33,388 nucleotides of DNA from Verrucomicrobiota bacterium (GTDB taxonomy: Bacteria; Verrucomicrobiota; Verrucomicrobiia; Limisphaerales; UBA1096). Positions within the stretch are counted from its first letter, which is position 1. The number at the start of each line of letters is the position of its first letter. Where the stretch lies: positions 1-33,388 of the forward strand of contig JACNJE010000115.1 in the NCBI GenBank assembly GCA_014382705.1, given 5' to 3'. Of this stretch, positions 1 to 8,341 are shown piece by piece. The position numbers and the translations under genes are program-made. Under the pieces are notes generated by a model. The model saw nothing but the letters and a program-made list of their open reading frames with translations. It was not told the DNA's origin and did not search any database.

Positions 1-63
1 CAATGGTAGAGCAGCGGCCTTTTAAGCCGTTGGCTGTGGGTTCGAGTCCCACCCGACCCACCA
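1..63 (+). tRNA. tRNA-Lys (anticodon TTT), 5' end outside the window
   Basis: The D-arm remainder, anticodon arm, T-arm and 3' acceptor strand are all visible. The anticodon stem pairs 14-18 with 26-30 around a 7-base loop, placing anticodon TTT at 21-23. The T-arm is GTGGG-TTCGAGT-CCCAC, followed by acceptor strand CCGACCC, discriminator A60 and an encoded CCA at 61-63. The 5' acceptor strand and part of the D-arm lie before base 1, so the gene is cut by the window edge. TTT in a standard loop means lysine. Confidence 0.93.
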
Positions 64-74
64 CCTCATTCTTC

Positions 75-87
75 CGCTTGGCCAAGG
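75..87. repeat. Dispersed palindrome copy, CGCTTGGCCAAGG
   Basis: Core TTGGCCAA at 78-85, with one arm base changed from the full 14-mer CGCTTGGCCAAGCG. It lies between the tRNA-Lys and the serine hydrolase gene. Confidence 0.85.
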
Positions 88-151
88 CGCGCGCCTCGCT
101 ACTGGTATTGGCTGGTCATCGGCCGTCCGCGAGTTATAGTGCCCGCGCACC

Positions 152-1261
152 ATGAAAGTGGCTCGTTCAATTCAATCGCTTGGTTTGGCGCTTGGCCTGT
201 TTGTTGCGCAACCCGGTTCATTCGCTGAATCCAGCCTTCCACGCAGCACGCCGGAGGCGCAGGGCGTTTCCTCTGCCGACATCCTTCGGTTTGTGAAGGC
301 AGCTGATCGGGAGGTCGACACCATGCACAGCTTTATGTTCGTGCGAAACGGCCACGTGATCGCGGAGGGGTGGTGGTCTCCGGAGTCGATGGACAAGCCG
401 CACATCCTCTGGTCGCTCACGAAAAGTTTCGCCTCCACCGCCGTGGGGCTGGCACAGACGGAGGGCAAACTTTCGGTCGATGACAAGGTGCTGAAATACT
501 TCCCTGAAACTGCGCCTGACAAACCGTCCGAAAACCTGAAAGCGATGCGCGTGCGCGATCTGCTGACCATGTCGACCGGCCACAACCGGGCACCCCGAGT
601 TTGGGACAGCGATGATGACTGGACGAGACAATTCCTCGCGCATCCGGTCACGCACAAACCGGGAACCCATTTCCAGTACAACACGGCCGCCTCGTACATG
701 CTCGGGGCCATCGTGAAAAAGACCACCGGGGAGGATTTGATCGACTACCTCGGGCCGAGATTGTTCGAGCCGTTGGGAATTGCCAAACCCAAGTGGGAGA
801 GGAGTCCGCAGGACCTCAGCATCGGTGGCTACGGCCTGTACGTGCGCACGGAAGCCATCGCCAAGTTTGGCCAGCTTTACCTCCAAAACGGCAAGTGGAA
901 GGGCAAACAACTCCTGTCCGAAAGTTGGGTCAAGACAGCCACCAGCAAACAGGTCGACAACAGCAATGGTGTGATTTCAAAAGACTCGGATTGGCTGGTT
1001 GGCTACGGGTTTCAGTTTTGGCGCTGTCGTCACGGGGTCTATCGTGGAGATGGCAAGGACGGGCAGTTTTGTATCGTCATGCCGCAGTACAACGCCGTGT
1101 TGGCCATGACCGCCGACAACAGGGACATGCAAAAGCAGCTCACGCTGACTTGGGATCATCTGCTGCCAGCGTTCAAGGACGGCTCGCTTCCAGCCGACAA
1201 AAAAGCCCACCGGAAACTCAAACGGGCTTTGGCAAAACTGAACGTCAAAGAGACCAAGTAG
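152..1261 (+). CDS. Secreted serine hydrolase, beta-lactamase/class C-like (Beta-lactamase family PF00144)
   Basis: A 369-residue protein with an N-terminal signal peptide (about residues 1-25, ending SFA) predicts export to the periplasm. The catalytic SxxK motif is S88-L-T-K91 in a typical 'HILWSLTKSF' setting. The following 'RVRDLLTMSTGH' (about 133-144) and 'QYNTAASYMLG' (about 175-185, Y176 the likely second catalytic residue) are family signatures. This family covers esterases, D-aminopeptidases and penicillin-binding-like hydrolases, so the substrate cannot be named and antibiotic resistance should not be assumed. A TATAGT hexamer at 135-140, just before the ATG, could be a -10 box, but I see no convincing -35. 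The gene is followed 57 bp later by an ankyrin lipoprotein on the same strand. Confidence 0.88.
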   Translation: MKVARSIQSLGLALGLFVAQPGSFAESSLPRSTPEAQGVSSADILRFVKAADREVDTMHSFMFVRNGHVIAEGWWSPESMDKPHILWSLTKSFASTAVGLAQTEGKLSVDDKVLKYFPETAPDKPSENLKAMRVRDLLTMSTGHNRAPRVWDSDDDWTRQFLAHPVTHKPGTHFQYNTAASYMLGAIVKKTTGEDLIDYLGPRLFEPLGIAKPKWERSPQDLSIGGYGLYVRTEAIAKFGQLYLQNGKWKGKQLLSESWVKTATSKQVDNSNGVISKDSDWLVGYGFQFWRCRHGVYRGDGKDGQFCIVMPQYNAVLAMTADNRDMQKQLTLTWDHLLPAFKDGSLPADKKAHRKLKRALAKLNVKETK

Positions 1262-1318
1262 CCAATCGTAGCTCCCACCAAGGCTCGGTCGCTCACTCAA
1301 CAAACGGAACCATTCACC

Positions 1319-1834
1319 ATGAACCAATTTTGTTGGTTGTTCGCAGCAATGTTGTTGGGTGGGTGTTGTTCGGTGGAACGCACTCCTCCTGCACCGGAGA
1401 TTTCCATCCACGAGGCGATCGCGGCGGATGATTTTGCTTCCTTGAATCAGCACCTCGCCGCCGGCACGGACGTCGAGTTGAAAGACGCGAAGTGGGGCAA
1501 CACCCCGTTGATCCATGCATCGTATCATGGCCGGCAAAAGATGATCCATCGACTGATCCGGCATGGCGCGAACTTGAATGCGCAAAGCAACAATGGCTGG
1601 ACGGCCCTGCATGTGGCGGTGGGGCAGGAGCATCTCGAACTGGTCGGCCAACTCCTTCGCGCCGGGGTGAACCCTTCGATGCGAAACCGGTTGTTCGGGC
1701 AGGGAGAAAATCAGGAACAGGTGTCGGACACACCGCTCGACTTGGCGATCAATTTCGATCTGCCGGAGATCACAAAACTGCTTCGCAAACACGGCGCCCA
1801 AACCAACGCCGAACTCAACGCCAAAGGCCAATAA
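1319..1834 (+). CDS. Ankyrin-repeat lipoprotein
   Basis: A 171-residue protein. The N-terminus is a lipoprotein signal peptide with lipobox L-G-G-C16, so the mature protein should be lipid-anchored at C16 and face the periplasm. About four ankyrin repeats follow: roughly 29-57, 61-91 ('NTPLIHASYHG'), 93-125 ('GWTALHVAVG') and 138-165 ('DTPLDLAINFD'). Ankyrin repeats bind other proteins and have no enzymatic role, and the partner is unknown. The gene is co-directional with the serine hydrolase upstream and ends 19 bp before the start assigned to the PSCyt1 gene, with one palindrome copy filling that gap. Confidence 0.8.
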   Translation: MNQFCWLFAAMLLGGCCSVERTPPAPEISIHEAIAADDFASLNQHLAAGTDVELKDAKWGNTPLIHASYHGRQKMIHRLIRHGANLNAQSNNGWTALHVAVGQEHLELVGQLLRAGVNPSMRNRLFGQGENQEQVSDTPLDLAINFDLPEITKLLRKHGAQTNAELNAKGQ

Positions 1835-1837
1835 CAG

Positions 1838-1851
1838 CGCTTGGCCAAGCG
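1838..1851. repeat. Full 14-bp palindrome CGCTTGGCCAAGCG
   Basis: Exact copy between the ankyrin gene stop and the proposed GTG start (1854) of the PSCyt1 gene. It occupies the place where a ribosome binding site would sit, making that start less certain. Confidence 0.93.
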
Positions 1852-1853
1852 GC

Positions 1854-4220
1854 GTGTCGGCTTTACCCTTTTCGGTCTTGGCTTTTTGTTTTTCAGATCG
1901 GGGTTGCGCTTGGCTTCTGCTGTCGCTTGGCGGGCTGTTTTTTGCGCCGACACATTCACCGGCTGATGAGCCGGTGCGGTTCAATCGCGATGTCCGGCCA
2001 ATCCTGTCGGAGAACTGTTTCGAGTGCCACGGGCCGGATGCGGCCAAGCGCAAAGCCGACCTGCGGCTGGACGCCGGCGCGCTTGGCCAGGCGGGGGTCG
2101 TCCCCGGCAAGCCAGGCGAGAGTGAACTGTTCAAGCGCATCACCCACGCCGACCCGGCGGAACGGATGCCGCCGACCGACTCCGGCCACGCACTGACCCC
2201 GGCCGAGGTGGCGACGCTCAAGCGTTGGATTGAGCAGGGCGGTGAATGGGGCCGGCATTGGGCCTTCACCCCTCCCAAGCGGCCGACAATTCCCCCGGCG
2301 AAACACGCCGCCTGGCCAAGCGGCGCGATTGACCGATTCGTGTTGGCGAGTCTGCAGCGGGCCGGGCTGCAACCTTCGCCGCGTGCGGGCCGGGAGACGC
2401 TGCTCCGGCGGGTAGCGTTCGACCTCACCGGCCTGCCGCCGTCGCCGCGCGAGATCGATGCCTTCCTCGCCGACACGTCGCCGGGCGCATACGAACGGCT
2501 GGTCGACCGGTTGCTGGCGTCGCCGCGTTACGGCGAGCGGATGGCGCTCGAATGGCTCGACGCCGCGCGCTACGCCGACTCGCACGGCTACAGCCTCGAC
2601 CGCCGCCGTGTGATGTGGCCGTGGCGCGACTGGGTGATTCGCGCGATCAACGACAACATGCCGTTCGACCGGTTCGCCCTCGAGCAACTCGCCGGCGATT
2701 TGTTGCCGGACGCGACGCTCGCGCAACAAGTGGCCACCGGCTTCAATCGCAACCATTCGATCCAAAGCGAGGGCGGCGTCATCAATGAGGAGTATCGTGT
2801 CGAGACTGTGGTGGATCGCGTCGAGACGACGTCGGCGGTTTTCCTCGGGCTGACGTTTGGCTGCGCGCGGTGTCACGACCACAAATACGACCCGATTTCG
2901 CAGCGGGAGTTTTACGAGTTTTACGCGCTGTTCAACAACGTGCCGGAGACGGCGCACGTCGGCAACGCCGACAGGCTGGCGGACAAGCCGTTCGTGAAGG
3001 TGCCCAGAACGGCGCAGCGCAAGCGGATGAACCGCCTCCGCACCGAGATCGCCGCGCTGGAAAATGAACCGGAAGCGGAGCCGCAACTCAAGGCGGCGCG
3101 GAAGGCGCTATCCGCGCTTGGTCAAGCGGCACCGACGGCGATGATCATGGGTGAGTTGAACCCGGCCCGGAAGACGTTCGTGCTGAGCCGTGGGCAGTAC
3201 GATCAGCCAAGCGGTGTCGAGGTCAGCGCCGGGCTGCCGGCTGCGCTTGGCCAATGGCCCACCGGTGCGCCGCGCAACCGGCTCGGCTTGGCCAAGTGGA
3301 TTGTCGGCGCGGAGAACCCGCTGACGGCGCGGGTGGTCGTGAACCGTTTTTGGCAGATGCACTTCGGCACCGGCATCGTGAAATCATCGGAGGACTTTGG
3401 CGCGCAGGGCGAGTGGCCGACACACCCGGCGCTGCTCGACTGGCTGGCGACCGAGTTCGTCCGTGGTGGCTGGAACCGCAAGGCGATGCACAAGCTCATC
3501 GTGATGTCGGCGACGTATCGGCAGGTGTCGCGCGTGTCGCCGGGGCTGCTCGAGGTCGATCCGGCGAACCGGTTGTTCGCGCGCGGCCCGAGGTTTCGGC
3601 TGCCGGCGGAAATGATCCGCGACCACGCGCTGGCGTCGAGCGGGCTGCTTGTCGGCCGACTCGGCGGCGAGAGCGTCCGGCCGTACCAACCGCCGGGGCT
3701 GTGGGACGATGTGGTTTATGAAAACGTGCCGCGTTTTGTGCAGGATCACGGCGGGAAACTTTACCGCCGCAGCCTGTATACTTACTGGAAGCGCTCCGTG
3801 CCACCACCGAACATGCAGGCGTTCGACGCGCCGTCACGAGAGGTGTGCGTGCTGACGCGTGCCAAGACGAACACGCCGCTCGCCGCGCTGGTGCTGATGA
3901 ACGACCCAACGTTTGTCGAGGCGTCGCGCAAGCTGGCCGGCCGGGTGTTGCGTGACGGCGGCGCGACGGCGGAGTCGCGGTTAACGCTGCTGCATCGCTT
4001 GGTTTGCGGTCGACGCCCGACGGAGCGCGAGCTGGGTTTGTTGAGCGGCGCGCTGGCGGAGTTGCAAACGAGTTTTCGCGCCGAGCCGGAGGCGGCACGG
4101 CGGTTGATGGCGGTCGGCGAGTCGCCGCACGACCCGGCGCTCGACGCGGTGGAGTTGGCCGCCTACGCGTCGTTGGCCAACGCCGTGCTCGGCACCGACG
4201 AAGCCATTACCCGGAATTGA
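1854..4220 (+). CDS. PSCyt1 / DUF1549 / DUF1553 domain protein
   Basis: A 788-residue protein of a large family expanded in Planctomycetota and Verrucomicrobiota. After a hydrophobic export segment (about residues 19-37) comes a cytochrome-c-like PSCyt1 domain with one CxxCH motif ('CFECHG', about 55-60). DUF1549 follows ('AIDRFVLASLQRAGL' through 'FGCARCHDHKYDPISQREFYEFYALFNN', about 160-360), including a second CxxCH. DUF1553 fills the C-terminal part ('GLAKWIVGAENPLTARVVVNRFWQMHFGTGIV' onward, about 475-760). The role is not established; association with polysaccharide degradation or redox steps is a family-level guess. The start is uncertain: GTG 1854 directly follows a palindrome, there is no in-frame ATG nearby, and no Shine-Dalgarno is seen. 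Palindrome-derived codons give ALGQA-type insertions. The DUF1501 gene begins 3 bp after the stop, so the two are probably co-translated. Confidence 0.88.
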   Translation: MSALPFSVLAFCFSDRGCAWLLLSLGGLFFAPTHSPADEPVRFNRDVRPILSENCFECHGPDAAKRKADLRLDAGALGQAGVVPGKPGESELFKRITHADPAERMPPTDSGHALTPAEVATLKRWIEQGGEWGRHWAFTPPKRPTIPPAKHAAWPSGAIDRFVLASLQRAGLQPSPRAGRETLLRRVAFDLTGLPPSPREIDAFLADTSPGAYERLVDRLLASPRYGERMALEWLDAARYADSHGYSLDRRRVMWPWRDWVIRAINDNMPFDRFALEQLAGDLLPDATLAQQVATGFNRNHSIQSEGGVINEEYRVETVVDRVETTSAVFLGLTFGCARCHDHKYDPISQREFYEFYALFNNVPETAHVGNADRLADKPFVKVPRTAQRKRMNRLRTEIAALENEPEAEPQLKAARKALSALGQAAPTAMIMGELNPARKTFVLSRGQYDQPSGVEVSAGLPAALGQWPTGAPRNRLGLAKWIVGAENPLTARVVVNRFWQMHFGTGIVKSSEDFGAQGEWPTHPALLDWLATEFVRGGWNRKAMHKLIVMSATYRQVSRVSPGLLEVDPANRLFARGPRFRLPAEMIRDHALASSGLLVGRLGGESVRPYQPPGLWDDVVYENVPRFVQDHGGKLYRRSLYTYWKRSVPPPNMQAFDAPSREVCVLTRAKTNTPLAALVLMNDPTFVEASRKLAGRVLRDGGATAESRLTLLHRLVCGRRPTERELGLLSGALAELQTSFRAEPEAARRLMAVGESPHDPALDAVELAAYASLANAVLGTDEAITRN

Positions 4221-4223
4221 AGC

Positions 4224-5657
4224 ATGACTTCAAAAAATGACAACGCGCTGATGCAGACCCGGCGGCAGTTTCTCGGCCGCACGAGCGCCGGCATCGGCTC
4301 GGTGGCGTTGGCGTCACTGCTCAACCCGAGACTGTTCGCCGGCTTGGCCGGTTTTCCGAATTTCGCGCCGAAGGCCAAGCGGGTGATTTATCTGTTCCAG
4401 AGCGGCGCGCCGTCGCAGTTCGAGTTGCTCGACCACAAACCGGCGTTGGCCAAGGCGCATGGCCAGGTCTTGGGCAGCGAGTTTTTCGGCGGGCAACGCC
4501 TCACTGGGATGACGTCCGGGCAGAAGGAAAAAAAGGTCTGCAAATCGATCTACAACTTTTCGCGGCACGGGCAGAGCGGCACGGAGTTGAGCGAGTTGCT
4601 GCCGCACCTCGGCCGGGTGGCGGACGAGCTGTGCGTGGTGCGCTCGATGCAGACGCAGGCGATCAACCACGACCCGGCGATCACGTTTTTCCAGACCGGC
4701 TTTCAGCAGGCGGGACGGCCGAGCATGGGCGCGTGGGCCAGCTACGGACTGGGCAGCGAGAGCGCCGATTTGCCGGCTTACGTGGTGATGATTTCGCACG
4801 GCAGCGCCAAGCGCGATTCGCAGGCGCTGTACGCGCGACTTTGGGGCAGCGGCTTTTTGCCGTCGGAACACCAGGGGGTGAAGTTCCGCTCGTCGGGCGA
4901 TCCGGTGCTGTACCTGTCCAACCCGGACGGCATCACGGCCAAGCGGCGGCGGCGGATACTGGACCTTGGCCAAGCGTTAAACCGGGAGCATCACGAGCGT
5001 CTGGGCGATCCGGAAATCCTCACGCGCATCCGGCAGGCGGAAATGGCGTACCGCATGCAGACCTCGGTGCCGGAGTTGATGGATACCTCCAGTGAGCCGG
5101 AACATATTTTTAACTTGTACGGCGCGAACGCGCGCAAGCCGGGCACGTACGCGGCCAACTGCCTGCTGGCCCGTCGGTTGGCCGAGCGCGGCGTGCGCTT
5201 CATCCAGTTGTACCATCGCGGCTGGGATCAGCACGGCGACCTGCCGCGCGATTTGCCTCTCCAATGCGGCGACATTGATCAGCCGTCCGCAGCGCTAATC
5301 GCCGACCTCAAGCAGCGCGGGATGCTCGACGAGACGCTGGTGATTTGGGGCGGCGAATTTGGGCGGACGGTTTACGCGCAGGGCGGTTTGAACGTGGCCA
5401 AGTACGGGCGCGACCATCATCCGCGCTGCTTCAGCATCTGGATGGCCGGCGGCGGCATCCGGGGTGGGACGACTTACGGGACGACCGACGAGTTTTCATT
5501 CAACGTCGTCGAGAACCCAGTGCACGTGTACGACCTGCACGCGACGATGCTGCACTGCCTCGGCGTCGATCACGAAAAACTGACCTTCAAATTCCAGGGC
5601 CGCCACTATCGGTTGACCGACGTGCACGGAAACGTCGTCAAAGGCCTGTTAGCCTGA
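4224..5657 (+). CDS. Tat-exported DUF1501 protein
   Basis: A 477-residue protein carrying a twin-arginine signal (R13-R14-Q-F-L-G, then a hydrophobic run to about residue 38). It should therefore cross the membrane folded, possibly with a cofactor. DUF1501 family hallmarks are visible: 'SGAPSQFELLDHKP', 'HDPAITFFQTG', 'IWGGEFGRT', 'GRDHHPRCFSIWMAGGGIRGG' and the C-terminal 'DLHATMLHCLGVDHEKLTF'. The family is distantly related to the sulfatase/alkaline phosphatase fold, but its reaction is unknown. It is almost always next to a DUF1549/DUF1553 gene, as here with a 3-bp gap, so the pair likely works together in the envelope. An alternative start at Met10 would sit closer to the Tat motif. Two palindrome cores (4446 and 4966) are read as LAK and LGQA. 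Confidence 0.9.
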   Translation: MTSKNDNALMQTRRQFLGRTSAGIGSVALASLLNPRLFAGLAGFPNFAPKAKRVIYLFQSGAPSQFELLDHKPALAKAHGQVLGSEFFGGQRLTGMTSGQKEKKVCKSIYNFSRHGQSGTELSELLPHLGRVADELCVVRSMQTQAINHDPAITFFQTGFQQAGRPSMGAWASYGLGSESADLPAYVVMISHGSAKRDSQALYARLWGSGFLPSEHQGVKFRSSGDPVLYLSNPDGITAKRRRRILDLGQALNREHHERLGDPEILTRIRQAEMAYRMQTSVPELMDTSSEPEHIFNLYGANARKPGTYAANCLLARRLAERGVRFIQLYHRGWDQHGDLPRDLPLQCGDIDQPSAALIADLKQRGMLDETLVIWGGEFGRTVYAQGGLNVAKYGRDHHPRCFSIWMAGGGIRGGTTYGTTDEFSFNVVENPVHVYDLHATMLHCLGVDHEKLTFKFQGRHYRLTDVHGNVVKGLLA

Positions 5658-5658
5658 C

Positions 5659-5672
5659 CGCTTGGCCAAGCG
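5659..5672. repeat. Full 14-bp palindrome between convergent genes
   Basis: Exact CGCTTGGCCAAGCG in the 28-bp space between the DUF1501 gene (+) and the secreted-protein gene (-). No T-tract follows on either strand, so it does not look like an intrinsic terminator. Confidence 0.93.
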
Positions 5673-5685
5673 CCGGGGGTGACGT

Positions 5686-6222
5686 TTACTTCTTCTTCAA
5701 CGCCTTTGAGATCATCGCCTTCAGATCCTTTTCAGCGGACTTAACGATGGCCTTGGGGCCGGTGGCCTTGATGAAGACGGCACCCTGTTTTCCATCGACA
5801 ATCGCCCCGAGCAACCCGCTGTTCGGCACCGGCACCTTGGTGCCACCAAACGGCGGCCCCTTCATGAACGTCCCCTCGGCCGTCACGTAGGTCACCTTCA
5901 TCCCGTCGATCGTCTCGTCACTGATCTTGGCCTTGAGTTTGTCGGCCGGCTCCTTGAACTGGCCCAGCCAGCGCTGCACGTTCGCCTTCACGCCACCGGC
6001 CGCACCGGGGCCGAAGTGGAAGAACACCACCTCCGCCGCCTTGCCGTCCTTGCCCTTGATCGCAAACTGCGCCTTGCGCATCGACGACGACGGCTTCTGC
6101 GTCTGCCAACCTTTCGGTCCCTCAAACGCAATGCCACCGGCCGAAAACTTTTCCGCCCGAACTCCGACAGTCGCCAAAGCAACCGCCACCAAACAAACCA
6201 AACGTATCACTGTGTTTTTCAT
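5686..6222 (-). CDS. Small secreted protein of unknown function
   Basis: A 178-residue protein with a clear Sec signal peptide ('MKNTVIRLVCLVAVALATVG', cleavage likely after VRA at about residue 23). The mature part is rich in Lys and Gly, has no membrane segment, and ends in a basic 'ISKALKKK' tail. I recognise no catalytic motif. Sequence such as 'AGGIAFEGPKGWQ' and 'VTYVTAEGTFMKGPPFGG' gives the impression of a compact beta-rich domain, but that is inference. It converges on the DUF1501 gene. Upstream, 47 bp before its start, lies one copy of a 20-bp direct repeat identical to the beginning of the neighbouring TIR gene. Confidence 0.75.
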   Translation of the reverse strand: MKNTVIRLVCLVAVALATVGVRAEKFSAGGIAFEGPKGWQTQKPSSSMRKAQFAIKGKDGKAAEVVFFHFGPGAAGGVKANVQRWLGQFKEPADKLKAKISDETIDGMKVTYVTAEGTFMKGPPFGGTKVPVPNSGLLGAIVDGKQGAVFIKATGPKAIVKSAEKDLKAMISKALKKK

Positions 6223-6269
6223 GAAAATCTAAAGTTCTTTTTTTATGAGGTATTCGTACGCCCCGGCAA

Positions 6270-6289
6270 ATGAAAACTTCCTCTGCCAT
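6270..6289 (-). repeat. 20-bp direct repeat, copy A (relic of a TIR gene start)
   Basis: On the minus strand this reads ATGGCAGAGGAAGTTTTCAT. It is identical over exactly 20 bp to the first 20 bases of the TIR gene (8322-8341), and the next base differs on both sides. It begins at an ATG and would encode MAEEVFI before diverging. It sits 21 bp beyond the TIR gene stop. Confidence 0.9.
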
Positions 6290-6310
6290 AGGGTGTTTTT
6301 ACATTTTATC

Positions 6311-8341
6311 TTAATTGGAGTTCACATATATTTCGTCATACAATCCAGCATCTCTGAAGAGTTGTTTGTACTCATCCAATTCGATCATTTCGTTGTACCA
6401 AGGGTGTGAGTGCACGCTTAGAAAACCGTGTTCTTTTAGCCTTTTTGCACGGTCAACCCATTGTATGGCTTTATCCACTTCGCCTATGGATACATAAAAT
6501 CTGGATATGATATCAGATTTAATATATTCAAATTGACTCCGGTGTAACAATTCGGCAAGCAGCTTGATAGATTCTTTTTCTTTACCTTGTTTCCAATAAA
6601 CCACACCTAACGACATTATGGAAACGGGGTTGTTTGGATCATCTTTAATTCCTCTTCCCAGTAATACGACAGCTTCATCATATTTCTTCATATCGGACAA
6701 GATCATGGATCGGAAATGCAATCCCCATTGAAAAGTTGGACTATACGATAGGGCTTTGAGGTTCGCCAATTCGGCGGCCTTTTTGTTTCCCATCATTAAA
6801 TACGCGTTAGCTAGAATTTGATGAAGCATCGGGGATTTTGGATCTGTTTCAAGTGCCTTTAGAGTAATCGAGACCATTTCTTCATGTTTTCCTTCAAATT
6901 GTAATAGAAAGTAGTATCCCCAAATTGTATCAAAAATAATGGGAGGTTTACTTATCGCCATTTTACAGAGCCTTCTTCCTTCACTTAGGTTTCGTTCATA
7001 AAAAATTGCGATCTCTCCCAGGCCACTAAGAGCGCTTGGGTTGTCAGGGTTTAATTCCAACGCCTTTTCGAATGCGACTTTCGCTTTTGGAGAAGTTGCA
7101 TCAGGAAAAGCGTTACTGGTCCCACTACTCATTAAGTAAGAGTTCCCTAATCCAATGTATGCATCGGCATAGTTTGGGTCGTCGGATATTGCTTTCTCAT
7201 ATAATTCAATCGCTTTTTTCATTCCGACTTTTGTGTTTTTATCCAAAAATACTTTTGCTCTTTGTGCGAGATCATAGGCTTTCGGATTAGTAGTCCCACC
7301 TTTTTTTAGATCGTCGATTTTGGCGTCGTCGATGACAATGCCTTCAAGGTTTTCTCCGACCGATTTAACAATTTGGCTTTGCAGGGCGAATCGCTCGGTT
7401 TCATTTCCGTTATACGATTCTGCCCAACTGATTTCGCCACTGTTGACGTCGATGAGTTTGACGTTGATTTTTAGTTGAGGGCCTGCTTTTTGGATGCTGC
7501 CTTGAATCAGAGAGCCGGTGTCGAGTTCGCGCCCGATTTCGGAAGGGGACAATTCACTGTCCCTGTATGTTTTCGCAGAGACGGAGCCGATTACTTTGAG
7601 TCCATCGACCTTGGAGAGCATCGTGTTGAGATCATCAACGATGCCTTCGACGATGTGGTCGTTTTCGCCGGCGGTGCCGATGTTTTTGAACGGCAACACC
7701 ACGATCCTGTTTTTGTCCAGCGGCTTGGCCGGGGTTTGGGTGGTTGTGCTTGGCTCTGTCGTCGTCGGGGCGCTTGGTTTGTTGGTTGGCGGTTCGTTGC
7801 TTGGCTTGAACAGGAACACGGCCGCGAGCAGGGCGATCACGGCCACGGCCGCGATGGCCAAGGTGGGCGGCTTGGCCTTGGCTTGGGCGGGTGCGGCCGG
7901 CGCTTGGCCAAGCGCTTGGCTTGTGTCGCTCTCCTCGGCTGAAATGCCCAAGCGGGAGAGGGCGCGGAGCACGCTGCTGATAGCTTCTTCCTCGTTACCG
8001 GCGAAATATTCCACGCGCTGGATGCCGGCCAACTGGTACTTCATCGACTCGGGAATGTCGGTGGGCGCGATGAACACCGGGAGGATGGTCTTTTCCTCCT
8101 CGCTGGCGAGGGCGAGTTCGCGGACGACGTTTTTGGATTTGGTGGAGTTGGGAGAAATGGCGAGGATGAGCACTTTGCAGTGGTTGATGGCGCCGACGAT
8201 TTCCTCGCTCCACATGGCGGCGCCCTCGATGCCAGCCTCGTCGATCCAGACGGTGACCCCGGCCTGCCGAAGCCGTGAGACGAGATCCTGAATCCGATCC
8301 CGGTCAGGTGAGCCGTAGCTGATGAAAACTTCCTCTGCCAT
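6311..8341 (-). CDS. TIR domain - transmembrane - TolB-like - TPR protein
   Basis: A 676-residue protein. Residues 1-130 form a TIR domain ('EVFISYGSPDR', 'VTVWIDEAGIE', 'WSEEI' at 44-48 with a candidate catalytic Glu, and 'SPNSTKSKNVVREL'). A linker containing palindrome-encoded ALGQA (about 143-147) precedes one membrane helix (161-178). A Pro/Thr-rich linker then leads to a TolB-like domain (about 211-335, 'NRIVVLPFKNIG', 'GSLIQGSI'), followed by TPR repeats (about 355-660). With TIR cytosolic, the TolB/TPR part should be outside the membrane, or the reverse. The architecture suggests signalling or stress/defence sensing; TIR domains may be NAD-cleaving or protein-binding, and neither is shown here. 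The 3' half (about 6240-7480) is conspicuously AT-rich and lacks palindromes, unlike the 5' half. A 20-bp direct repeat flanks the gene. Confidence 0.87.
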   Translation of the reverse strand: MAEEVFISYGSPDRDRIQDLVSRLRQAGVTVWIDEAGIEGAAMWSEEIVGAINHCKVLILAISPNSTKSKNVVRELALASEEEKTILPVFIAPTDIPESMKYQLAGIQRVEYFAGNEEEAISSVLRALSRLGISAEESDTSQALGQAPAAPAQAKAKPPTLAIAAVAVIALLAAVFLFKPSNEPPTNKPSAPTTTEPSTTTQTPAKPLDKNRIVVLPFKNIGTAGENDHIVEGIVDDLNTMLSKVDGLKVIGSVSAKTYRDSELSPSEIGRELDTGSLIQGSIQKAGPQLKINVKLIDVNSGEISWAESYNGNETERFALQSQIVKSVGENLEGIVIDDAKIDDLKKGGTTNPKAYDLAQRAKVFLDKNTKVGMKKAIELYEKAISDDPNYADAYIGLGNSYLMSSGTSNAFPDATSPKAKVAFEKALELNPDNPSALSGLGEIAIFYERNLSEGRRLCKMAISKPPIIFDTIWGYYFLLQFEGKHEEMVSITLKALETDPKSPMLHQILANAYLMMGNKKAAELANLKALSYSPTFQWGLHFRSMILSDMKKYDEAVVLLGRGIKDDPNNPVSIMSLGVVYWKQGKEKESIKLLAELLHRSQFEYIKSDIISRFYVSIGEVDKAIQWVDRAKRLKEHGFLSVHSHPWYNEMIELDEYKQLFRDAGLYDEIYVNSN
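7901..7920. repeat. Palindrome 14-mer plus adjoining half copy
   Basis: Exact CGCTTGGCCAAGCG at 7901-7914, followed by CTTGGC, the first half of another copy in 12-bp phase. It lies inside the linker of the TIR protein and is read on the minus strand as ALGQA. Confidence 0.9.
8322..8341 (-). repeat. 20-bp direct repeat, copy B (start of the TIR gene)
   Basis: The first 20 bases of the TIR coding sequence, identical to 6270-6289. The two copies are 2052 bp apart, so recombination between them would remove the gene exactly and leave one start codon. Confidence 0.9.

Noticed and set aside
152-1261. Antibiotic-resistance beta-lactamase
   Set aside because: Only the general serine-hydrolase fold motifs are seen; the family is mostly esterases and peptidases, so resistance is not supported.
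977-2476. 499-codon minus-strand frame across the serine hydrolase, ankyrin and PSCyt1 genes
   Set aside because: It crosses three genes with clear domain matches on the plus strand and has no domain itself.
5659-5672. Palindrome as a bidirectional intrinsic terminator between convergent genes
   Set aside because: A loop-less 14-bp palindrome gives only a short stem and no T-tract follows; the same sequence occurs inside coding regions.
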